In this document: positions 35,349-44,642 of the stretch, piece by piece
Numbering within the stretch: the first letter of the stretch is position 1
Layout: every line of letters starts with the position of its first letter
From: Pseudoalteromonas rubra
GTDB lineage: Bacteria; Pseudomonadota; Gammaproteobacteria; Enterobacterales; Alteromonadaceae
Assembly: GCF_000238295.3 (NCBI RefSeq)
Contig: NZ_AHCD03000027.1
Span: 248,001-312,000, forward strand
Length of the DNA: 64,000 bases
Direction: 5' to 3'
Position numbers and translations under genes: made by a program
Notes under the pieces: generated by a model
The model's database searches: none
Seen by the model: only the letters and a program-made list of their open reading frames with translations
What the model was told of the DNA's origin: nothing

Positions 35349-38300
35349 TTACCAGCTTTGTGGGCCTTGTTTACCAAAGTTGGCACCCAGCAGGGTTAAA
35401 TCCTGCAGGTTAATGGCACCGTCACGGTTAAAGTCAGCGGCCATCACATAACCGTTTTGTTGGCCATCGACAGAGCGGTAGGCACCCAGTAACTGGGTCA
35501 GGTCGGCAATGTCGATGAGGTTATCGCCATTGCTGTCACCGCCGACGAGGTTAATCTGACCGAAGTCGATATCAGCCTGACCCGCAGCCAGTGTGATTTG
35601 CTTCTCGGCAGTGAGGTGGCCGGGGGCAGCTAAGGACATAGTGACCTCGCCCAGACCGACACGCACGGAGAAACTGCCATCCGGGTTAATGGTGACGCGT
35701 TGTCCATTGATATAGAGAGTGACGTAAACAAAGTCACCAGCAATGCCTAAGTCGGCGACATTGCCAGTCAAAGTTACGGACTCTCCGATGGTAAACGCAT
35801 AGTCGGTATTGCTCTGGTTCAGGTAATTGCCCTGTTGGTCGGTCATTTGCGCTTGTAAGGTGAGGTTCACCGTACCGGCTTGCTCGGCAATCAGGGTGAC
35901 AGTGGCAAAGTTACCTTCGCCCGATTTGGCGGTGGCCGGGGCCATCAGGGCCAGTGCACCATCCCATTGATTGTCATTGATACCCATGGGCACGGATAGA
36001 CGCTCATCGGAGGGCAGGAACTCGCCATACTCCCCACCGGAGACGCGGGCTTTGGTGGTGTCGCTGAGACTGACGATGGCGTCGAGGCCATAAATGTCAG
36101 CACCAGATACTTGCAGGGGCAGCGTGACCACGTCACCTTCTAACACTGTGGTTTGTGGCAGCGTTATTGTCATTGTATTAGCCTGAACGGCTTCAAGCTG
36201 GAATCGTTGCGCATAAATGTTGTAATCATTTGAGTTGACCAGGCTCGTCCAGCTAACAACAAAATCATTGTCACTGACGGCGTTAATCGCAGGCAAAAAT
36301 TGGGTGTCATCAGTGGTTGTATTGGCTAAAAACTCTTCCCCATTACGGCTACCATCGTTGTTAAAGGCTTGTACGTAAATACCATCCTGGCTGCCGTCTT
36401 GTTGCCAACTTTGCCAGCTAATCAGATAGCCGCCGTTATCAAGCGCTGTGCTGGTGGCGCTTGTCTGGTCATCTTGCGTATGTGTATTGACCAAAAAGTC
36501 AGCGCCTTTCGCAACGGCGTTTGAATTAAAATGTCTTGCATATACCCCGGAAGCATGACCATCTCTATCCAGGCTGGACCAAACAACGACGAATTCGCCA
36601 TTGCTTAACTGGTTAACAGAGGGGGAGCCCTCAGGAAAACCACTCGCTGTACTGACGAAAAACTCTGCGCCTTTGATGTCTCCGTTGGCATCAAACTGTT
36701 GGCCAATAATGCGATTGTTGCGCGTGGACTTTGCGACCATCAAAAATCCATTGTCATTGGTTTGTGCAATGGCAGGGAAAGAGGCGCCCGACTTCTGCAT
36801 GGGTTGAGATATTTGTAGTACGCCACTGCTGTTAAATACGCTCGCAAAGGAATATGAATCTGAATCAGCTGATGAGTATTCAGACCAGCCGACGAGATAT
36901 CCACCGGTTGCCAACGGGGAAATGGACACACCAGAGACTGATTGATAGAGAGTGACGTAAACAAAGTCACCAGCAATGCCTAAGTCGGCGACATTGCCAG
37001 TCAAAGTTACGGACTCTCCGATGGTAAACGCATAGTCGGTATTGCTCTGGTTCAGGTAATTGCCCTGTTGGTCGGTCATTTGCGCTTGTAAGGTGAGGTT
37101 CACCGTACCGGCTTGCTCGGCAATCAGGGTGACAGTGGCAAAGTTACCTTCGCCCGATTTGGCGGTGGCCGGGGCCATCAGGGCCAGTGCACCATCCCAT
37201 TGATTGTCATTGATACCCATGGGCACGGATAGACGCTCATCGGAGGGCAGGAACTCGCCATACTCCCCGCCGGAGACGCGGGCTTTGGTGGTGTCGCTGA
37301 GACTGACGATGGCGTCGAGGCCATAAATGTCAGCACCAGATACTTGCAGGGGCAGCGTGACCACGTCACCTTCTAACACTGTGGTTTGTGGCAGCGTTAT
37401 TGTCATTGTATTAGCCTGAACGGCTTCAAGCTGGAATCGTTGCGCATAAATGTTGAAACTACCGGATGCCAGCCTGCCGCTCCAGCTAACTACAAAATCG
37501 TTGTTACTGATTGCACTGATAGCGGGTGTGATCTGACGGTTTTCAGTCGTCGTGTTGACCAAGAACTCATCGCCATCGCGACTGTCATTGCTGTTATAAG
37601 CCTGTGCATAGATGCCTTCCTGGCTGCCGTCTTGATCCGTGCTTTGCCAGCTAATTAGGTAACCGCCATTGTCCAGTGGCGTACTGGCAGGGTTGAATTG
37701 ACCGTTAAGAGTATGCGTGTTTACGCGGAATTCAGCGCCTTTGGCTGTTGCATCTGCATTGAATCGTCTGGCACTGACACCAAAGCTGCTGCCATCCTCG
37801 CCTAAGCTCTCCCAAACAACGAGCAGGTCATTGTTGCTCAATCGACTGATTGTGGCGCCTGACTGTGAATGGGCACTGCTCTCACTGATGAAGAACTCAG
37901 CGCCATTTGTTTCTCCATTTGCCAGATAGCGTTGCCCAAATAAACGATTGGAATCAAGGGCAACAAGCATAAAACCACCATCCAGAGTGCCCATAACCTG
38001 CACTTCACGGGACCCGGATTTACCGGTGATTTTTGAGCCAGCTGTAGTGCCATCTGCATTGTAAACTTGTGCATTGGTGCGATAACCAAACTGCATTTCG
38101 CCCCAGCCCACTACAAAGCCACCATTGTTTAAGGGGGTGACTGACAGACCCTCAATAAATTCTGTGGGGCTAGATTGCACACGTATTTCACTGCCTAATT
38201 TGGTTCCGTTTCCGTCAAAGCGTTGTGCAGAAATGGTCTCCCCTCCAGGGCCGCCATCTGAACTGTTTATCCATGCAACGACGAAGCTGCCATCATTGAG

Positions 38301-38669
38301 CGTGGCGAGGCTCGGTGATGACTGAGACTCATAGGTGGTTGTATTTACACGGAACTCTATACCACTCGGAGTCCCTGACATGTCATACAGCTGAGCGTAA
38401 ATACCAGTGCCGCTGCCGTCCTGGCCTGCGCTTTGCCACACAGCAACAAAGTTTCCATCATTGAGTCTGCTCAACTGTGATGAAACCTGGCTGCTTTGTG
38501 TATAAGTATTGATCTGAAATTCATCGCCAACTTTAAGTGGTGTTTGTGCCTGGCTGAGAAAAGGCAAGCTACATAAAAAAACAGGCAAGGTCGCTCGAAC
38601 AATACGCGCTCCGAGAGTAAGTGAGCGGACTGGGGCAACCCGTTTTGCTTTTTGAGATACGATTTTCAT
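35349..38669 (-). CDS. Mosaic beta-propeller/cohesin-like/dockerin protein 3 (1106 aa)
   Basis: Domain order: signal (ATLPVFLCSLPFLSQAQ), full propeller (about 45-430), cohesin-like (430-560), start of the regulatory domain cut at VYVTLY, then a partial propeller (from QSVSGVSISPLATGG, about 576-830), a second cohesin-like domain, a full regulatory domain, and a dockerin. The second half (35349-36945) matches 38812-40408 of the next gene almost throughout, at a constant offset of 3463; the first cohesin region (36950-37440) is a copy of its own second (35720-36210). The internal joint lies at about 36941-36951 and keeps the frame. SD AAGGAACC precedes the ATG. It may be a true fusion or an assembly artefact. 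Confidence 0.8.
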   Translation of the reverse strand: MKIVSQKAKRVAPVRSLTLGARIVRATLPVFLCSLPFLSQAQTPLKVGDEFQINTYTQSSQVSSQLSRLNDGNFVAVWQSAGQDGSGTGIYAQLYDMSGTPSGIEFRVNTTTYESQSSPSLATLNDGSFVVAWINSSDGGPGGETISAQRFDGNGTKLGSEIRVQSSPTEFIEGLSVTPLNNGGFVVGWGEMQFGYRTNAQVYNADGTTAGSKITGKSGSREVQVMGTLDGGFMLVALDSNRLFGQRYLANGETNGAEFFISESSAHSQSGATISRLSNNDLLVVWESLGEDGSSFGVSARRFNADATAKGAEFRVNTHTLNGQFNPASTPLDNGGYLISWQSTDQDGSQEGIYAQAYNSNDSRDGDEFLVNTTTENRQITPAISAISNNDFVVSWSGRLASGSFNIYAQRFQLEAVQANTMTITLPQTTVLEGDVVTLPLQVSGADIYGLDAIVSLSDTTKARVSGGEYGEFLPSDERLSVPMGINDNQWDGALALMAPATAKSGEGNFATVTLIAEQAGTVNLTLQAQMTDQQGNYLNQSNTDYAFTIGESVTLTGNVADLGIAGDFVYVTLYQSVSGVSISPLATGGYLVGWSEYSSADSDSYSFASVFNSSGVLQISQPMQKSGASFPAIAQTNDNGFLMVAKSTRNNRIIGQQFDANGDIKGAEFFVSTASGFPEGSPSVNQLSNGEFVVVWSSLDRDGHASGVYARHFNSNAVAKGADFLVNTHTQDDQTSATSTALDNGGYLISWQSWQQDGSQDGIYVQAFNNDGSRNGEEFLANTTTDDTQFLPAINAVSDNDFVVSWTSLVNSNDYNIYAQRFQLEAVQANTMTITLPQTTVLEGDVVTLPLQVSGADIYGLDAIVSLSDTTKARVSGGEYGEFLPSDERLSVPMGINDNQWDGALALMAPATAKSGEGNFATVTLIAEQAGTVNLTLQAQMTDQQGNYLNQSNTDYAFTIGESVTLTGNVADLGIAGDFVYVTLYINGQRVTINPDGSFSVRVGLGEVTMSLAAPGHLTAEKQITLAAGQADIDFGQINLVGGDSNGDNLIDIADLTQLLGAYRSVDGQQNGYVMAADFNRDGAINLQDLTLLGANFGKQGPQSW
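36941..36951 (-). other. Recombination joint inside the mosaic dockerin gene
   Basis: Bases to the left match the propeller part of the 38812-40911 gene up to ACTGATTGA; bases to the right match the regulatory-domain part near 35720 from TAGAGAGTGACG. The two parents share only ATTGA here, so the joint used micro-homology. Confidence 0.8.
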
Positions 38670-38786
38670 TATCGGTTCCTTGAATATAATGGGTATGAAA
38701 AATTAAAAGTACACTTAGTTTAAAAGCCTGGATAAATTACAAATTCCCTATTTGGGTGTGTGTTGTATCAGGCTTGTTAGATTATG

Positions 38787-38806
38787 AGGGGGGGAAATGC
38801 CCCCCT
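38787..38806 (-). terminator. Hairpin after dockerin gene 2
   Basis: AGGGGGG (38787-38793) pairs with CCCCCCT (38800-38806), 6 bases past the stop. It has the same position and base pattern as the hairpin after dockerin gene 1. Confidence 0.65.
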
Positions 38807-38811
38807 GTTCA

Positions 38812-40911
38812 CTACCAGCTTTGTGGACCTTGTTTACCAAAGTTGGCACCCAGCAGGGTTAAATCCTGCAGGTTAATGGCACCGTCACGGTTAAAGTCAG
38901 CGGCCATCACATAACCGTTTTGTTGGCCATCGACAGAGCGGTAGGCACCCAGTAACTGGGTCAGGTCGGCAATGTCGATGAGGTTATCGCCATTGCTGTC
39001 ACCGCCGACGAGGTTAATCTGACCGAAGTCGATATCAGCCTGACCCGCAGCCAGTGTGATTTGCTTCTCGGCAGTGAGGTGGCCGGGGGCAGCTAAGGAC
39101 ATAGTGACCTCGCCCAGACCGACACGCACGGAGAAACTGCCATCCGGGTTAATGGTGACGCGTTGTCCATTGATGTAGAGGGTGACGTAAACAAAGTCGC
39201 CAGCAATGCCTAAGTCAGCAACATTGCCGGTTAAAGTCACGGACTCTTCGATGGTAAACGCATAGTCGGTATTGCTTTGGTTCAGGTAATTGCCCTGTTG
39301 GTCGGTCATTTGCGCTTGCAAGGTGAGGTTCACCGTACCGGCTTGCTCGGCAATCAGGGTGACAGTGGCAAAGTTACCTTCGCCCGATTTGGCGGTGGCC
39401 GGGGCCATCAGGGCCAGTGCACCATCCCATTGATTGTCATTGATACCCATGGGCACGGATAGACGCTCATCGGAGGGCAGGAACTCGCCATACTCCCCAC
39501 CGGAGACGCGGGCTTTGGTGGTGTCGCTGAGACTGACGATGGCATCGAGGCCGTAAATGTCAGCACCAGATACTTGCAGGGGCAGCGTGACCACGTCACC
39601 TTCTAACACTGTGGTTTGTGGCGGCGTGATTGTCATTATATTAGCCTGAACGGCTTCAAGCTGGAATCGTTGCGCATAAATGTTGTAATCATTTGAGTTG
39701 ACCAGGCTCGTCCAGCTAACAACAAAATCATTGTCACTGACGGCGTTAATCGCAGGCAAAAATTGGGTGTCATCAGTGGTTGTATTGGCTAAAAACTCTT
39801 CCCCATTACGGCTACCATCGTTGTTAAAGGCTTGTACGTAAATACCATCCTGGCTGCCGTCTTGTTGCCAACTTTGCCAGCTAATCAGATAGCCGCCGTT
39901 ATCAAGCGCTGTGCTGGTGGCGCTTGTCTGGTCATCTTGCGTATGTGTATTGACCAAAAAGTCAGCGCCTTTCGCAACGGCGTTTGAATTAAAATGTCTT
40001 GCATATACCCCGGAAGCATGACCATCTCTATCCAGGCTGGACCAAACAACGACGAATTCGCCATTGCTTAACTGGTTAACAGAGGGGGAGCCCTCAGGAA
40101 AACCACTCGCTGTACTGACGAAAAACTCTGCGCCTTTGATGTCTCCGTTGGCATCAAACTGTTGGCCAATAATGCGATTGTTGCGCGTGGACTTTGCGAC
40201 CATCAAAAATCCATTGTCATTGGTTTGTGCAATGGCAGGGAAAGAGGCGCCCGACTTCTGCATGGGTTGAGATATTTGTAGTACGCCACTGCTGTTAAAT
40301 ACGCTCGCAAAGGAATATGAATCTGAATCAGCTGATGAGTATTCAGACCAGCCGACGAGATATCCACCGGTTGCCAACGGGGAAATGGACACACCAGAGA
40401 CTGATTGAGCGGTGCTGGTATGTAATGTTACTTCACCCCCGGCACGGGTGCCGTCAGCATTGAAGCGCTGTGCAGCAATCTCTGCTCCACCGGTTCCGCT
40501 TGTTTCCCAAACTACTACAAAGCTTCCATCAAGAAGGGTGGCAACCTCAGGTCGCATCTGGGAGCCACTGGTATTGCTGTTAACGAGAAATTCAGAGTCG
40601 ACTGCGCTGCCCGACGCATCATAGCGTTGTGCATAAATGCCATCTCCACTGCCGTCCTGTTTGTTACTTTGCCACACGATCAAGAAATGTCCGTCATTGA
40701 GACGACCGACTGAAGGAGAAATTTGGCGTTCTGAGATATGTGTATTAACTAAAAATTCGCTATCTACTTTAAGTGGCGTACCTGCGTGGCTCAGAGCCGG
40801 TAAACTACACAGAACGATTGCCAGCGCGATACGTGACAGGCGCTTGCCTGATCTAACCCGCTTGTTTCGGGCAAATTGCTTTGCACCGATAGCTTCGGAG
40901 ATTACTTTCAT
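38812..40911 (-). CDS. Beta-propeller/cohesin-like/dockerin protein 2
   Basis: The 699-residue protein has signal RIALAIVLCSLPALSHA after a basic n-region of about 28 residues; about seven or eight propeller-type blades (DGHFLIVWQSNKQDGSGDGIYAQRYDASG); cohesin-like domain about 430-560 (LEGDVVTLPLQVSGADIYGLDA, SGEGNFATVTLIAEQAG); regulatory-like domain (LYINGQRVTINPDGSFSV); and a dockerin with calcium loops DSNGDNLIDIADL and DFNRDGAINLQDL, ending GKQGPQSW. AAGGAC lies before the ATG. Most of it is copied into the mosaic gene downstream. Likely exported; the propeller blades resemble those of secreted calcium-rich surface proteins. Confidence 0.85.
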   Translation of the reverse strand: MKVISEAIGAKQFARNKRVRSGKRLSRIALAIVLCSLPALSHAGTPLKVDSEFLVNTHISERQISPSVGRLNDGHFLIVWQSNKQDGSGDGIYAQRYDASGSAVDSEFLVNSNTSGSQMRPEVATLLDGSFVVVWETSGTGGAEIAAQRFNADGTRAGGEVTLHTSTAQSVSGVSISPLATGGYLVGWSEYSSADSDSYSFASVFNSSGVLQISQPMQKSGASFPAIAQTNDNGFLMVAKSTRNNRIIGQQFDANGDIKGAEFFVSTASGFPEGSPSVNQLSNGEFVVVWSSLDRDGHASGVYARHFNSNAVAKGADFLVNTHTQDDQTSATSTALDNGGYLISWQSWQQDGSQDGIYVQAFNNDGSRNGEEFLANTTTDDTQFLPAINAVSDNDFVVSWTSLVNSNDYNIYAQRFQLEAVQANIMTITPPQTTVLEGDVVTLPLQVSGADIYGLDAIVSLSDTTKARVSGGEYGEFLPSDERLSVPMGINDNQWDGALALMAPATAKSGEGNFATVTLIAEQAGTVNLTLQAQMTDQQGNYLNQSNTDYAFTIEESVTLTGNVADLGIAGDFVYVTLYINGQRVTINPDGSFSVRVGLGEVTMSLAAPGHLTAEKQITLAAGQADIDFGQINLVGGDSNGDNLIDIADLTQLLGAYRSVDGQQNGYVMAADFNRDGAINLQDLTLLGANFGKQGPQSW

Positions 40912-41045
40912 TGTCTAGTCCTTGAGTATATGGGTATTGTTAGATTTGCATTATTAAATGCCTGTACAAGTTACAAACACCCATTGCGGATATAAATAGG
41001 GTATTTCCCCTATTTGTGTAGCGTTCTCTGCCTGGCTTTTAAAAT

Positions 41046-41073
41046 CAGGGGGGAATGTCATATATCCCCCCTG
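41046..41073 (-). terminator. Hairpin after dockerin gene 1
   Basis: CAGGGGGGA (41046-41054) pairs perfectly with TCCCCCCTG (41065-41073), five bases past the stop. Confidence 0.7.
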
Positions 41074-41077
41074 GTTG

Positions 41078-43168
41078 TTACCAGCTTTGTGGACCTTGTT
41101 TACCAAAGTTGGCACCCAGCAGGGTTAAATCCTGCAGATTAATGGCACCGTCACGGTTAAAGTCAGCAGCCATCACATAACCGTTTTGTTGGCCATCGAC
41201 AGAGCGATAGGCACCCAGTAGCTGAGTCAGGTCGGCAATGTCGATGAGGTTATCGCCATTGCTGTCACCGCCGATGAGGTTAATCTGACCGAAGTCGATG
41301 TCAGCCTGACCCGTAGCCAGTGTGATTTGCTTCTCGGCCGTAAGATGGCCGGGAGCCGTTAAGGACATAGTGACCTCGCCCAGGCCAACGCGCATGGAGA
41401 AACTGCCATCCGGGTTAATGGTGACACGCTGTCCGTTGATAAAGAGGGTGACGTAAATAAAGTCACCAGCAATGCCTAAGTTGGCAACATTGCCGGTCAA
41501 AGTCACAGACTCTTCGATGGACAATGTATAGTCGGTATTGCTCTGGTTCAGGTAGTTACCTTGCTGGTCGGTCATTTGCGCTTGCACGGTGAGGTTCACC
41601 GTACCGGCTTGCTCGGCAATCAGGGTGACAGTGGCAAAGTTACCTTCGCCCGATTTGGCGGTGGCGGGGGCCATCAGCGCCAGTGCACCATCCCATTGAT
41701 TGTCATTGATACCCATAGGTACGGATAGACGCTCATCGGAGGGCAGGAACTCGCCATATTCCCCGCCCGAGACGCGGGCTTTGGTGGTGTCGCTGAGACT
41801 GACGATGGCATCGAGGCCGTAAATGTCAGCACCAGATATTTGCAGGGGTAGCGTGACCACGTCACCTTCTAACACAGAGGTTTGCGGCAGCGTAATTGTC
41901 ATTGTGTTAGCCTGAACGGCTTCAAGCTGGAATCTTTGTGCGTAAACATTGGTGTCTTTTGCGGTCGACTGTCTCGCCCAGCTAATAACAAATTCACTGT
42001 CATTGATGGTGCTGATAGTTGGGTCATATGGGGTTCCATCAGTGCTTGTGTTGGCTAAAAAGACTTCCCCATTGCGGCTACCATCGTTGTTAAATGCTTG
42101 CACAGAAATACCACGCTGGGTGCTATCTTCATACCAACTAACCAGGTAGCCACCGTTATCAAGTGCTTTGATAGTAGGCTTATTTTGTTGGCCACGCGTA
42201 ACTGTATTGACCAAGAAATCAGGCCCTTTTGCAACACCATTAGTATCAAAATGCCTTGCATATACGCCACTACCATCACCATCTCGACCTGAGTTGGTCC
42301 AAACTGCGACGAATTCGCCGTTGCTTAGTCGGCTTAACGAGTAATCGTAGTCTTTAAAATCACTTGTTGTACTGATATAAAATTCCGAGCCTTTGATGTT
42401 GCCGTTGACATCATATCGTTGACCTATAAGACGACCGTCGCTTTTGGACGATGCAATCATAAAAAAACCATTGTCACTGGTTTCTACAATGCTGGGTAGA
42501 CGTGCTCCCGACTTCCTTATGAGTTGAGGTGTTTGCACTACGCCACGGTTATTAAAGGTGCGAACAAATGCCTCTGAACTTGAATAATTCGAGGAAAATT
42601 CAACCCATCCGATGAGATATCCTCCGTTCGCCAGAGTGGAAATGGACATACTGCTAACTATTCGAGTAGCGTTTTTATACAGTGTTATTTCTCCGCCGGC
42701 ACGGGTGCCATCAGCATTGAAATGTTGCGCAGCGATCCCTGTTCCATCGGCTCCGTTTGTTTCCCAAGCGACTACAAAGCTCCCATCATGAAGCGTCGCA
42801 ACCTGAGGTCCCATTTGGAATCCGCTGGTCATACTATTGACGCGAAATTCAGACCCTAGAGGGCTGCCCGACGCATCGTAACGTTGTGCATAAATACCAC
42901 TTTCACTGCCGTCCTGTTTTTGACTTTCCCATGCGATCAAGAAGTGTCCGTCATTGAGGCGGCCTGCTGAAGGGGAACTTTGCTCCTCAGGGGTATGTGT
43001 ATTAACTAAAAATTCGCTACCTACTTTAAGTGGCGAAGCTGCGTGACTTAGTGAAGGTAAGCTGCACAGAGCGATTGCCAACGCGATACGTGACAGGCGC
43101 TTACCTGAACTGGCCAGTTTGGTTTGGGCGAATTGATTTGCACCGATAATTTCGGAGATTAGTTTCAT
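41078..43168 (-). CDS. Beta-propeller/cohesin-like/dockerin protein 1
   Basis: The 696-residue protein is the first of the series in transcription order. The N terminus (long basic n-region, then RIALAIALCSLPSLSHA) and C-terminal half match protein 2 closely; the propeller half has diverged much more (for example KDYDYSLSRLSNGEFVAVW). So cohesin-like, regulatory and dockerin parts are being kept alike while propellers vary, which would suit a shared assembly module carrying different binding faces. Dockerin loops and GKQGPQSW end are intact. SD AAGGAC precedes the ATG. The NarL-type regulator gene lies upstream. Confidence 0.85.
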   Translation of the reverse strand: MKLISEIIGANQFAQTKLASSGKRLSRIALAIALCSLPSLSHAASPLKVGSEFLVNTHTPEEQSSPSAGRLNDGHFLIAWESQKQDGSESGIYAQRYDASGSPLGSEFRVNSMTSGFQMGPQVATLHDGSFVVAWETNGADGTGIAAQHFNADGTRAGGEITLYKNATRIVSSMSISTLANGGYLIGWVEFSSNYSSSEAFVRTFNNRGVVQTPQLIRKSGARLPSIVETSDNGFFMIASSKSDGRLIGQRYDVNGNIKGSEFYISTTSDFKDYDYSLSRLSNGEFVAVWTNSGRDGDGSGVYARHFDTNGVAKGPDFLVNTVTRGQQNKPTIKALDNGGYLVSWYEDSTQRGISVQAFNNDGSRNGEVFLANTSTDGTPYDPTISTINDSEFVISWARQSTAKDTNVYAQRFQLEAVQANTMTITLPQTSVLEGDVVTLPLQISGADIYGLDAIVSLSDTTKARVSGGEYGEFLPSDERLSVPMGINDNQWDGALALMAPATAKSGEGNFATVTLIAEQAGTVNLTVQAQMTDQQGNYLNQSNTDYTLSIEESVTLTGNVANLGIAGDFIYVTLFINGQRVTINPDGSFSMRVGLGEVTMSLTAPGHLTAEKQITLATGQADIDFGQINLIGGDSNGDNLIDIADLTQLLGAYRSVDGQQNGYVMAADFNRDGAINLQDLTLLGANFGKQGPQSW

Positions 43169-43307
43169 TGTCTAGTCCTTGAATATACGGGTATTACTGG
43201 ATTTGCATTATTAAATGCCTGAACAAGTTACCAACACCTCTAGCGGATCTAATCCAGAGTTGTATTGGCAAAAGTGTCAGGTCCTATTAAATTATGGGAG
43301 GGTGTTT

Positions 43308-43420
43308 GCACCCCCAGGCTTTGTCGTCTTTGCTTGCCAAAGCTCGCATCCTGCTGGGTGATGGTGCCATCGTGGTGAAGGTGAGCCGTCATCATATAGT
43401 TATTTTGTTGTCCTTAATCA
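43308..43420 (-). pseudogene. Relic of a fifth dockerin gene 3' end
   Basis: Read on the minus strand this gives QQNNYMMTAHLHHDGTIT then QQDASFGKQRRQSL, aligning with QQNGYVMAADFNRDGAIN..LQDL..ANFGKQGPQSW of the intact genes but with a short deletion and several changes, and with no upstream frame. A small hairpin (43300-43313, GGGTG/CACCC) lies at the place where intact genes have theirs. Confidence 0.7.
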
Positions 43421-43533
43421 TTTTGAAATCGTTGAGGATCCTTCAACTCTTTGTTTACGCGGGCTTATCTTAATGAGGAGGTCGCCAAAAGGGTATAGGG
43501 TGTTTACCTTATTCGGGTACTTTTGAGGTGAGA

Positions 43534-44151
43534 TCAAAAGCAAATGCCTTCCTTAATTGCGAAACGTACTAACTGGGCTGATTTATTGAATCCGAGCTTT
43601 TTCATTACCCGGGTGCGATGTGCATCTACCGTTTTGGCCGAAATACACAAGGTGTCTCCAATTTGTTTATTCGTCATCCCCTGAGCGACATAGCCAATAA
43701 CCTCTTTTTCTCTGAGTGTGATCTCAAAATCAGGTTTGTTGGTGCGATAGTGATGTAGCTGTTTTTTGTTGGCGGGGCTGATGTAACGCTTGCCAAGGTA
43801 TACGGCCTGCATGGCATCAACCAAAGTGGCAAAGGTATCATTTTTGAGCAAGTAACCCGATGCGCCTGCCTCCAGAGCATGGTCAATCGTCTTGATATCT
43901 TTATGCACTGTGAGGAAAATCACCCGTGTTTTCAGTTCATGCGATTGGATGCGGTGACAGATACTCAGCCCGCTTATGTTGCCTATGGAGATATCCAAAA
44001 TGGCAATGTCAGGTTCATGTAAGCGGATCAGAGACCATGCTTGTTCGCCTGAATCGGTATCGGCGATGATGGTGCCAATTTGTGCTTTTTGAATAAGAGC
44101 AAGCAGTCCCTGCCTGACAATATGGTGGTCATCGGCAACAATGATTTTCAT
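43534..44151 (-). CDS. NarL/LuxR-family response regulator
   Basis: The 205-residue protein has a receiver domain (VADDHHIVRQGLLALI, phospho-acceptor Asp in DIAILDISIGNISGL, then FLTVHKD, and Lys in ASGYLLKND) and a C-terminal LuxR-type helix-turn-helix (LREKEVIGYVAQGMTNKQIGDTLCISAKTVDAHRTRVMKKLG). The start at MKIIVADD is preferred over MCMK six bases upstream. No kinase gene is adjacent. It lies 365 bases upstream of the dockerin block in the same direction, so control of the block is plausible but unproved. Confidence 0.88.
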   Translation of the reverse strand: MKIIVADDHHIVRQGLLALIQKAQIGTIIADTDSGEQAWSLIRLHEPDIAILDISIGNISGLSICHRIQSHELKTRVIFLTVHKDIKTIDHALEAGASGYLLKNDTFATLVDAMQAVYLGKRYISPANKKQLHHYRTNKPDFEITLREKEVIGYVAQGMTNKQIGDTLCISAKTVDAHRTRVMKKLGFNKSAQLVRFAIKEGICF

Positions 44152-44287
44152 ACACATCCATGTTTTAACTTTATGATAGCTAAGGGAATTAAAGTTTTTT
44201 ATGTTGATTGTAACACACAGATCAATTTTCCCTTTCCCTTTTGACTGTGTTTATATACAGTGTAAATGGATTATATAAGGAAGAACA

Positions 44288-44641
44288 ATGAAATATATGG
44301 GAAGCTGCCACTGTAAAGCGGTGCGATTTGAGTTTGAAAGTGAGCAGATCACAGAGGCACTACAATGCAATTGCTCTGTGTGTATCAGAAAAAACGCCAT
44401 TATGTCGAAGCAAAGCTTCTCATCAGAAGCGTTTTCACTGTTATCAGGTAAAGCACAGTTAAGTACTTACCATTGGGGCGATTGTGATGTGAATCATTAC
44501 TTTTGCAAGGTGTGTGGGATCTACCCATTTCACGACACAACTTATGAACCGGGCGCTTATCGAGTGAACTTAGGTTGCGTAGAGGGACTGGACCCGCGTT
44601 TGCTTTCGATTACGGAATTTGATGGCAAAAATCAGTTGTAA
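44288..44641 (+). CDS. GFA (CENP-V) family protein
   Basis: The 117-residue protein has zinc-ligand motifs of the glutathione-dependent formaldehyde-activating fold: GSCHCKAVRFEFE, CNCSVCIRKN and FCKVCGIYPFHD. AAGGAAG lies upstream of ATG. Such proteins bind zinc and small thiol adducts; the substrate is usually unknown. It ends at a bidirectional terminator. Confidence 0.88.
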   Translation: MKYMGSCHCKAVRFEFESEQITEALQCNCSVCIRKNAIMSKQSFSSEAFSLLSGKAQLSTYHWGDCDVNHYFCKVCGIYPFHDTTYEPGAYRVNLGCVEGLDPRLLSITEFDGKNQL

Positions 44642-44642
44642 T

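Noticed and set aside
35945..39599. Repeated 63-codon minus-strand frames (beginning MTWSRCPCKYL) inside the dockerin genes
   Set aside because: They are alternate-frame readings of the conserved cohesin-like segment, repeated because the segment is.
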